Positions 1 through 5,266 of a stretch of DNA of 17,901 nt are shown here, piece after piece. Source of the stretch: UBA1757 sp963617485 (GTDB taxonomy: Bacteria > Bacteroidota > Bacteroidia > Bacteroidales > UBA1402). Numbering within the stretch: position 1 is the first letter of the stretch; every line of letters begins with the position of its first letter. The position numbers were made by a program, and so were the translations under genes. The stretch covers positions 1-17,901 of the forward strand of contig CAVEPA010000018.1 of assembly GCA_963617485.1 (NCBI GenBank), given 5' to 3'. The notes under the pieces were generated by a model, which saw only the letters and a program-made list of their open reading frames with translations, did no database searches and was not told the DNA's origin.

Positions 1-126
1 TGCCTTAGTGGAGGAGTACAGCTGCCGGAATTTATTAAGGCTCACCGACTTGGTTCGGCGATATTTTTTGACTTCAACCGGGATGACGCCTTCGCCGGTC
101 TGAAGGACGAAATCGACCACAAAATT
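1..126 (-). pseudogene. C-terminal remnant of a DUF4143-type AAA ATPase, cut by the left window edge
   Basis: The minus frame read leftwards from about 126 gives VDFVLQTGEGVIPVEVK followed by a Lys/Arg-rich stretch ending ...RQLYSSTKA at the window edge. This is the nuclease-like C-terminal DUF4143 signature (VDFV....IPVEVK....TKSKSL) of the AAA_14/DUF4143 ATPases common in Bacteroidetes. The frame is open only back to a TAG at 196-198, and the residues just upstream (198 to 126) do not look like the family, so the ATPase part is missing. It is therefore probably a decayed fragment, although the 3' end lies outside the window. The plus frame across the same bases is also open from 1 to 444, but it crosses a terminator and a tRNA antisense and is taken as a shadow. 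Family assignment rests on motif recognition over about 40 residues. Confidence 0.45.
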
Positions 127-198
127 AAAGAGGCGGAAAAACAAAAATCGAACCACTATCCGCCCGCCGCTGCAATCATTGCAACTATCTGTAAACTA

Positions 199-362
199 AG
201 AAGTTTGTGGACGGAAGGAATTTTCCTTATACGTCAAACTATACAAAATTTCTGCTTTCCGACTGGACTCATTTTTGACAAAGATACGAGGCAAACTCGA
301 ACCTCTGACGAGAATTCACTGCTTTTGATTATACGCAGAATATCAGATAGTTACGATGATTG
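199..362. other. Intergenic stretch without recognised gene
   Basis: AT-richer than its neighbours, with no convincing ORF on either strand. The open plus frame through here has no start codon better than TTG at 205 and no family resemblance. It separates the DUF4143 remnant from the tRNA terminator. Confidence 0.5.
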
Positions 363-404
363 TAAAATAAAAAAGCAGGAAAAACCTTTCGATTTTTCCT
401 GCTT
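363..404 (-). terminator. Rho-independent terminator of the tRNA-Glu gene
   Basis: On the minus strand a perfect 12-bp stem (arms 393-404 and 373-384, sequence AAGCAGGAAAAA with its complement) encloses an 8-nt loop and is followed by a T-rich tract complementary to 363-374. It begins 3 nt after the tRNA 3' end. The A-rich plus-strand side makes it weakly bidirectional. Confidence 0.9.
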
Positions 405-406
405 AG

Positions 407-479
407 TAGCGGATCCGGGACTCGAACCCGGGTTTCAGCCGTGAGAGGGCCGCGTCCTAGGCCACTAGACGAAACCGCC
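407..479 (-). tRNA. tRNA-Glu (anticodon CUC)
   Basis: The minus strand folds as a 73-nt cloverleaf: D stem GTCT/GGAC, anticodon stem CGGCC/GGCTG with loop CTCTCAC (anticodon CTC), 4-nt variable region AAAC, T stem CCGGG/CCCGG with loop TTCGAGT, and discriminator A at 407. The TCGTCTAG...GGCC block and the CAC after the anticodon are typical of bacterial tRNA-Glu. The 3' CCA is not encoded. The acceptor stem is imperfect: G1-U72 is a wobble and U6-U67 is a mismatch. It lies 22 nt after the pectate lyase stop on the same strand, with its own promoter. Confidence 0.93.
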
Positions 480-492
480 ATCAAACTGGGCG

Positions 493-524
493 CAAAGATA
501 ATTATCTTTTCAGTTTTATACAAA
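493..524 (-). promoter_or_regulatory. Bacteroidetes-type promoter of tRNA-Glu, overlapping the pectate lyase 3' end
   Basis: On the minus strand TTTG (524-521), a 20-nt spacer and TATCTTTG (500-493) match the Bacteroidetes sigma consensus TTTG-N19/20-TAnnTTTG. The start point would fall at about 485-488, a few bases before the tRNA 5' end at 479. The -33 element lies within the last codons of the pectate lyase gene. Confidence 0.7.
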
Positions 525-1914
525 CATTTTTTGCTTTCAGCAAGTAAATCCCTTCCTCGAGCGAAGACATATCCATCTCGTTTTCTGAGACTTGCAGACA
601 TTTTCCGCATAAATCGTAAAGATAAATTTTACCCTCGGTACGGAAAAATCCGTCGGTATAGCTGTAAGCAGCCTTGTCGATGGCCTCCAAAGAGGTCTGG
701 CGACCGATGGTCAGCGGGTCGGTCAAGGTGGGGCCGGCACCGTTCAGCGTGGAAGCCACCACTTCTGGCACCAATGCTGCCGCATAGGCTGTATACTCGT
801 AGGGCAACGTCACGCTACCTTTGTCGGCAGGCTGGCTGAAAGATTCCATGTAGTGATTATCCTTGAAGACATAGGCCTTGGCGCTCGACTGCGAGAAAAT
901 CTTCTTGACCCCTTTTTCGAAATAGTTGCCTTCGATAAGGAATTCCGAATTCTTTCTGGGGTTCATGGCGGCAGAGCCGTTGCCGGCGCAATTGTAATAG
1001 TTGTTCAGCAGATGTATGGTACCGAAACGGGCCATGGGCATACGCGCATTGCACATCTCGCCCCACATGTTATTGGCAAAGGTAACGTTCAGATTGTCTT
1101 CGCCCTGCTTGCTGGCAGTGTCGCTACCGCCAATAAGGTTGGTGTTCTGGTGGTCGTAGGAGCGCTTGGTGTACTTGAACACGCACCAGCTGACAGTAAC
1201 GAAATCGGCTTTGTTGGTGATGTCGAAGTTGCCGTCCATACCGTCGGTGAATTGGCAGTGGTCGACCCAGATATGGTGTGCGCTACTCAAAATGGAAAGC
1301 AAATCGCTGCCGCCCACATCGATAGAGCCGGGACCGGCAAAGTCGATATTGCGCACAATAAGGTTGCTGCAGCCCTTGATGGTGAAGATGCCCGACGAAC
1401 GGTAAGCCTCGCTGCTGTCGCCCGTATAGTCGATAAGCAGCTGGCGCACCGTGGCCTCGCGCTGTTCCGACACGGATGTGCCATTGCTCAGTTTAAAGCC
1501 ACTGCCCGAGGTGGACAAGCTTTTGACATTGTTGTCGTCCATCAGTTTGGTAATCTCGTCGGTGACGTAGAACTTGGTACAGAGACGCGCCTGGTTGATA
1601 CCGATAAGGCTACGGTTGGAAGTCTTGATTTCCAGTGACTTAGACATAATGAAATCGCCTTTTGATCCATCGAAGATGATGATGTCGTAGTTGGCGATGG
1701 CATTCTTTATCTGGTTGAGGTCGTCGTCGCCGCTGGCATAAAGGGTGATGCTCTTGCCGTTGCCGCCGCCCGTTATCTGATAGTCGCCGGCGGTGGTCAT
1801 GCTCGCACAGGTGGCCCAGCCCATGGGAGCATTCAAGTCGTAGTCGGAAAGGTCGGCACTCGCCGTTGCCAAGGACAGAAGGCAGGCCAGAAATAGCGTA
1901 AATCTTTTTATCAT
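502..1914 (-). CDS. Secreted pectate lyase, polysaccharide lyase family 1
   Basis: Predicted to cleave polygalacturonate by Ca-dependent beta-elimination outside the cell. The ATG at 1914 (470 aa) is chosen because it opens a clean signal peptide (MIKRF then a hydrophobic core, cleavage near residue 20, ATASA|D); the longer frame starts with TTG at 1944. Family motifs: HHIWVDHCQF at about 213-222, DITNKADFVTVSWCVF at 231-246 and the RxPxxR box (R291-M-P-M-A-R296) holding the catalytic Arg, all in a parallel beta-helix pattern. The last ~45 residues (IYLYDLCGKCL...LEEGIYLL...IKLKR) resemble a type-A Por secretion/sorting domain, so T9SS export is possible, although the domain is short. No SusC/SusD neighbours, so not an obvious pectin PUL. 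The upstream gene is guaA, separated by a hairpin. PL1 assignment is firm; exact substrate (pectate or pectin) is inferred. Confidence 0.93.
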   Translation of the reverse strand: MIKRFTLFLACLLSLATASADLSDYDLNAPMGWATCASMTTAGDYQITGGGNGKSITLYASGDDDLNQIKNAIANYDIIIFDGSKGDFIMSKSLEIKTSNRSLIGINQARLCTKFYVTDEITKLMDDNNVKSLSTSGSGFKLSNGTSVSEQREATVRQLLIDYTGDSSEAYRSSGIFTIKGCSNLIVRNIDFAGPGSIDVGGSDLLSILSSAHHIWVDHCQFTDGMDGNFDITNKADFVTVSWCVFKYTKRSYDHQNTNLIGGSDTASKQGEDNLNVTFANNMWGEMCNARMPMARFGTIHLLNNYYNCAGNGSAAMNPRKNSEFLIEGNYFEKGVKKIFSQSSAKAYVFKDNHYMESFSQPADKGSVTLPYEYTAYAAALVPEVVASTLNGAGPTLTDPLTIGRQTSLEAIDKAAYSYTDGFFRTEGKIYLYDLCGKCLQVSENEMDMSSLEEGIYLLKAKNVCIKLKR

Positions 1915-1946
1915 ACTGATGCGCGGAAAAAGGGGTTGCTTCAAGC

Positions 1947-1980
1947 GAAAAAGCCTTGCCGCGCTACGCGCGGCAAGGCT
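1947..1980 (-). terminator. 13-bp hairpin between guaA and the pectate lyase gene, probable guaA terminator
   Basis: Arms 1952-1964 and 1968-1980 pair perfectly around the 3-nt loop TAC (1965-1967) and, on the minus strand, are followed by a short T run and CGC. It lies 23 nt after the guaA stop and 37 nt before the pectate lyase start. Its centre CGCGCTACGCGCG is identical to the centre of a hairpin inside the GH2 gene (11854-11866). The T tract is short, so termination may be partial. Confidence 0.65.
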
Positions 1981-1998
1981 CCCGTTACTAATATCCTA

Positions 1999-2006
1999 CA
2001 AATTTA
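1999..2006 (-). promoter_or_regulatory. Candidate -7 box (TAAATTTG) for the pectate lyase gene
   Basis: TAAATTTG on the minus strand fits TAnnTTTG and overlaps the guaA stop codon. No TTTG stands at the expected -33 distance. If used, the hairpin at 1952-1980 would lie in the 5' leader of the pectate lyase mRNA. Confidence 0.35.
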
Positions 2007-2987
2007 TTCCCATTCAATGGTACCGGTTGGCTTGGGAGTAAGGTCGTAAACGACGCGGTTAACTCCGGCAACTTCGGTAATGATACGTTTGGTAATGAGG
2101 TTCAGGAGCGAATAAGGCACTTCTTCTATGGTAGCGGCCATGGCATCAACGGTATTGACGGCACGGATAACTACAGGCCATTCGTAAGCGCGCTTGCCAT
2201 CCTTGACACCCGTCGACTTGAAGTCGGGGATAAGGGTGAAGTACTGCCAAACCTTGCCTTGCAGACCAGCCTTGGCAAATTCTTCGCGCAGGATAGCGTC
2301 AGATTCGCGTACGGCTTGCAGACGGTCGCGGGTAATGGCACCCAGGCAACGTACACCCAGACCGGGACCGGGGAAAGGCTGACGATAAACCATGCTTTCA
2401 GGCAGACCGAGAGCCACGCCTACGCATCTTACTTCGTCCTTGAAGAGGAACTTAAGCGGTTCAACGAGTTCGAACTTGAGGTCTGCCGGCAGACCGCCTA
2501 CATTGTGGTGAGCCTTAACAGGACCCGATTCGAGAATATCGGGATAAATGGTACCTTGGGCAAGGAATTCAATACCGTCGAGTTTGCGGGCTTCTTCTTC
2601 GAAAACGCGGATAAACTCGGCACCGATTACCTTACGCTTCTGTTCGGGTTCTGCAACGCCTGCCAACTTGTCGAGGAAACGGTCTACAGCATCGACATAG
2701 ACCAAATTAGCCTTCATCTGATTGCGGAAAACCTCGATAACCTGTTCGGGTTCGCCTTTGCGCAACAAACCGTGATTTACATGCACGGCAACCAACTGAT
2801 TGCCAACGGCTTTAATGATTAAAGCAGCCAACACCGAGGAGTCTACACCACCCGAAAGTGCCAGCAACACTTTTTTGTCACCAATCTGAGCGCGGAGCTC
2901 AGCCACTTTTTCATCAATGAACTTTGAAGCCAATTCGGGCGTATTGATACGCGCCATATCGGCAGGACGAACATTACCTTGTACCAT
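2004..2987 (-). CDS. guaA: GMP synthase, stand-alone ATP-pyrophosphatase subunit (no glutaminase domain)
   Basis: Catalyses amination of XMP to GMP with ATP in the last step of guanine nucleotide synthesis. The 327-aa protein holds the PP-loop SGGVDS (45-50), VNHGLLRKGE (70-79), QGTIYPD (144-150), HHNVGGLP (160-167), the FPGPGLG turn (205-211) and the C-terminal dimerisation domain ending YDLTPKPTGTIEWE. The usual bacterial enzyme is about 500-525 aa with an N-terminal class I amidotransferase; here that domain is absent. The N-terminus (MARINTPELASKFIDEKV) looks like the natural start of an archaeal-type GuaAb subunit, not a truncation. Start ATG at 2987; residue 11 (2957) is an alternative. 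It has its own promoter (3014-3044) and a hairpin after the stop. Ammonia must come from a separate GATase or be free. Identity as a GMPS PPase domain is very sure. Confidence 0.93.
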   Translation of the reverse strand: MVQGNVRPADMARINTPELASKFIDEKVAELRAQIGDKKVLLALSGGVDSSVLAALIIKAVGNQLVAVHVNHGLLRKGEPEQVIEVFRNQMKANLVYVDAVDRFLDKLAGVAEPEQKRKVIGAEFIRVFEEEARKLDGIEFLAQGTIYPDILESGPVKAHHNVGGLPADLKFELVEPLKFLFKDEVRCVGVALGLPESMVYRQPFPGPGLGVRCLGAITRDRLQAVRESDAILREEFAKAGLQGKVWQYFTLIPDFKSTGVKDGKRAYEWPVVIRAVNTVDAMAATIEEVPYSLLNLITKRIITEVAGVNRVVYDLTPKPTGTIEWE

Positions 2988-3013
2988 AGATTTATTGATT
3001 AAAATATGGGCCG

Positions 3014-3044
3014 CAAAATTAGGGTACTTCGGGTTTATTTCAAA
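3014..3044 (-). promoter_or_regulatory. Bacteroidetes-type promoter of guaA
   Basis: On the minus strand TTTG (3044-3041), a 19-nt spacer and TAATTTTG (3021-3014) match the consensus exactly; the guaA ATG lies 26 nt further on. Confidence 0.8.
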
Positions 3045-3066
3045 TAGATTTCCCTCAAAAAAATAT

Positions 3067-3074
3067 TAATTTTG
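3067..3074 (+). promoter_or_regulatory. -7 box (TAATTTTG) directly before the glycosyltransferase gene
   Basis: TAATTTTG fits TAnnTTTG. Only 8 nt separate it from the ATG at 3083, so the transcript would start almost at the start codon. No -33 TTTG at 19-20 nt. Divergent from the guaA promoter. Confidence 0.5.
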
Positions 3075-3082
3075 CGCTCATT

Positions 3083-4066
3083 ATGAACGAGCTGATATCC
3101 ATTATCATTCCGGTATTCAATGTAGCACCCCTTCTGGAGCGTTGTCTGCAAAGCGTTCATTTACAAGAATATACAAATTTGGAAATTATTCTTGTAGACG
3201 ATGGCAGCAACGATGGCAGCGGCGACATCTGCGATGCATGGGCCAAAAAAGACCCGCGAATAAGGGTGCTACACCAAGCCAACGGCGGACCATCGCTGGC
3301 CCGCAATGCCGGGGTGGCAGCGGCCCGTGGTGCCTACATCAGCTTTGTTGATGCAGACGACTATGTAGCCGACAATATGATTGCCTTGCTTTACCGGCGG
3401 CTGACGGCTCAAAAGGCCGATATGGCCATCGGTAATTTTTATTACGTTTCATCGGACGGAAAACGCAAACGTCTGGCTGCGTCTTTGTGCTCGGGTGTCT
3501 ATAGCGGACGGCAAGCGGCCGAAGACTTGTTTTATCAGCGAGGGCTGGAGGCTTCGCCCTGCGGCAGGCTGTACCGCAGCGACATCGTCAGGGCCAGTCC
3601 TTTTCCCGAGCACCGTTGTTACGAAGATTTGGGCAACACCTACAAATATTACCTGCAAGCCAGGACGGTTGTGTACTGTGCCGAACCTGTCTATTATTAC
3701 GTTTACCGCGCAGACAGCCTCAGCAGCCGGCCTTTTGACGACATGAAAATGGATGCCATCGTTATGGCGCGAAGTCTTTACGAGGATGTCTGTTGTCGGG
3801 CTCCCGAACTAGGAACGGCGGCCGCTTGCCGGCTTTTGTCGATGTGTTTTCATATTTTGTTCAAGACACCGTGTCGTTCTGTCTACGAAAAGGATATTTT
3901 TGCACTCATCAAAGAACATCGGTGCGAGGTGTATCGCGATGCCAAAGCCAGGACCGTAACCCGTGTGATGGCGCTACTGTCGTACGGCGGCCCCGGTGTT
4001 TTGCGCTGCATTTACAACATCAACCGGTTTTTCAAACTTTATGCGGGTAGAGAATCTTATCGGTAA
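3083..4066 (+). CDS. Family 2 (GT-A) glycosyltransferase
   Basis: Probably transfers a sugar from a nucleotide donor to a surface polysaccharide or glycoprotein precursor at the cytoplasmic face of the membrane. The 327-aa protein begins with the GT2 pattern SIIIPVFNV, then VDDGS (38-42), ANGGPSLARNAG (66-77), the metal-binding DADD (90-93) in SFVDADDY and a late ED pair in CYEDLG (179-184). There is no signal peptide; the C-terminus ends in a short hydrophobic/basic segment without a clear transmembrane helix. First gene of an overlapping operon: its last 26 nt overlap the phosphoribosyltransferase start. Donor and acceptor cannot be told from the sequence. Confidence 0.9.
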   Translation: MNELISIIIPVFNVAPLLERCLQSVHLQEYTNLEIILVDDGSNDGSGDICDAWAKKDPRIRVLHQANGGPSLARNAGVAAARGAYISFVDADDYVADNMIALLYRRLTAQKADMAIGNFYYVSSDGKRKRLAASLCSGVYSGRQAAEDLFYQRGLEASPCGRLYRSDIVRASPFPEHRCYEDLGNTYKYYLQARTVVYCAEPVYYYVYRADSLSSRPFDDMKMDAIVMARSLYEDVCCRAPELGTAAACRLLSMCFHILFKTPCRSVYEKDIFALIKEHRCEVYRDAKARTVTRVMALLSYGGPGVLRCIYNINRFFKLYAGRESYR

Positions 4067-4697
4067 GGATTTTGACGAGGCTTGCCAGTCGCTGGCCAAG
4101 CTTGGCTGGGAGCGTCTGCAACCCGATTTGGTCATCGGGGTTCGCAGGGGTGGCTATTACGTCATGGAGGCGATGCGCGGCTGGGTAGAGGGGCGCGCGG
4201 CCGAGCAGAGCTCGGCCGGCGTCCGGCAGGACGCCGCCGCAGCGGACGCTGCGGCGCGCCCCCCGCACTTTGGCGCAACCCTTCTGCAACGCAGCGGCAA
4301 CCAAGTGCGAAGCCACAGTTCCAAGCTGCTGAAAAAACTGCCGCAATGGCTGTGCAACGCGCTGCGCATCGCGGAATCGCGTTTGCTGACCTGCCGCCTA
4401 AAGTACCGTCCCACGCACTTGACCGACCCGGATCAAATACAGTTCGACCCTGCTAGCCAAGCGCTTCTGCAAAGCGGCCCGCAGCGCATCTGGGTGGTAG
4501 ACGATGCCGTCGATTCGGGCAAGACCTTGGCTTCCATCCGCCAAAAGCTGCAAAGCTATCCGCAAGCCCATCAAGTACTCTACCTTACCCTGACCCTAAC
4601 CCAAGACCATCCGCTGCTACACCCCGACTGTTGCCTGTTTAACGGCATCCTGCTGCGCTTTCCCTGGTCTAACGACAATAAAAATTCTCGCTCATGA
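4041..4697 (+). CDS. Type I phosphoribosyltransferase-like protein with a palindromic internal segment
   Basis: The 218-aa protein has a PRTase fold signature: PDLVIGVRRGGYYVMEAM (28-45) matching the pyrophosphate loop, and WVVDDAVDSGKT (151-162) matching the PRPP-binding VVDDvvdTGkT. The ATG at 4041 is chosen because it opens the family-like sequence; it lies 26 nt inside the glycosyltransferase gene. The stop overlaps the next ATG (ATGA at 4694). Residues about 50-74 form an Ala/Arg/Gln-rich stretch (AAEQSSAGVRQDAAAADAAAR) unlike the rest and coincide exactly with a set of nested hairpins (4190-4262), so they look inserted into the loop following the PPi motif. The base substrate is not identifiable; the neighbouring HAD phosphatase and GT2 hint at a ribosyl- or nucleotide-linked pathway, which is inference. 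Confidence 0.75.
   Translation: MRVENLIGKDFDEACQSLAKLGWERLQPDLVIGVRRGGYYVMEAMRGWVEGRAAEQSSAGVRQDAAAADAAARPPHFGATLLQRSGNQVRSHSSKLLKKLPQWLCNALRIAESRLLTCRLKYRPTHLTDPDQIQFDPASQALLQSGPQRIWVVDDAVDSGKTLASIRQKLQSYPQAHQVLYLTLTLTQDHPLLHPDCCLFNGILLRFPWSNDNKNSRS
4190..4262. repeat. 73-nt cloverleaf-like palindromic segment inside the phosphoribosyltransferase gene
   Basis: An outer stem (GGGGCGC 4190-4196 with GCGCCCC 4256-4262, extendable to 9 bp) encloses three adjacent hairpins: GGCCGAG/CTCGGCC (4199-4217, 5-nt loop), GGCGTCC/GGACGCC (4218-4235, 4-nt loop) and GCCGCAGCG/CGCTGCGGC (4236-4255, 2-nt loop GA). Every arm is perfect. The segment is read through in frame as about 25 low-complexity residues. 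It is far more GC-rich than the rest of the gene. Confidence 0.8.
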
Positions 4698-5266
4698 AAG
4701 CTGTCATAGTGGATTTTGACGGAACCCTGTTCCAGGGCAATTCTTTCGAAGATTGCGTATTGCTGACCCTAAAAAGGCTACGCCAAAAAGGAAAGATTGT
4801 CTCCTACGGACGCATCTGCCTATGGGTAGCCCTGCGCAAATTGCGCCTCATCAGCCATGCCAGACTCAAATACCAAATCCAGCCACTGCTTGAACAGCAT
4901 TACGATGCCCAAGGTTTCTTGCTGCATCTGCGCAAAGGCATCAACGAAGAAGTTTGGGAAGAATGCAAACTCTACCGCGATATGGGCTATCATCTTTGTC
5001 TGGCCACTGCCGCATGCGATTTCTACATCAAGCCTCTGGCAGAACTGTTAGAATTCGACAGCTATTGCGCCACCCCCAATAGCCAAAAACCCTACGCCCT
5101 TTGGAGCGAAAACCGGGGCGAGAAAAAAAAACAACACTGCCTGCAATGCCTGGCCCGGCACAACGCCCAGCTGGAATTGGTTATCACCGACCACAGCGAC
5201 GATGCGCCCCTACTGGCCATTGCTCCGCACCATATCATTATAGACCCATGCCACACATCTCAATAA
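4694..5266 (+). CDS. HAD-superfamily phosphatase (phosphoserine phosphatase-like, HAD-IB type)
   Basis: Likely hydrolyses a small phosphomonoester in the cytoplasm. The 190-aa protein shows the four HAD motifs: DFDGT (D8 nucleophile, D10 acid/base), the Thr of ATAACDFYIKPL (about 104-115), the Lys of GEKKK (about 142-146) and the acidic ITDHSDDAPLL (D166, D169, D170). A mainly helical cap lies between motifs I and II (about residues 15-95), as in SerB-type C1-cap enzymes. Its ATG overlaps the upstream stop (ATGA), and its last 19 nt overlap the ABC gene, so translation is probably coupled. Substrate unknown; pairing with a PRTase suggests a phosphoribosyl or sugar-phosphate intermediate (inference). 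Confidence 0.85.
   Translation: MKAVIVDFDGTLFQGNSFEDCVLLTLKRLRQKGKIVSYGRICLWVALRKLRLISHARLKYQIQPLLEQHYDAQGFLLHLRKGINEEVWEECKLYRDMGYHLCLATAACDFYIKPLAELLEFDSYCATPNSQKPYALWSENRGEKKKQHCLQCLARHNAQLELVITDHSDDAPLLAIAPHHIIIDPCHTSQ

Noticed and set aside
205..444. Plus-strand ORF with TTG start at the left
   Set aside because: It crosses the terminator and the tRNA antisense, and matches no family; the minus strand explains this DNA better.
853..1638. Plus-strand 261-codon open frame antisense to the pectate lyase
   Set aside because: No motif or promoter; mirrors the lyase codons.
3793..4050. Second-frame ORFs within the glycosyltransferase gene
   Set aside because: The main frame has all GT2 motifs; the alternative has none.
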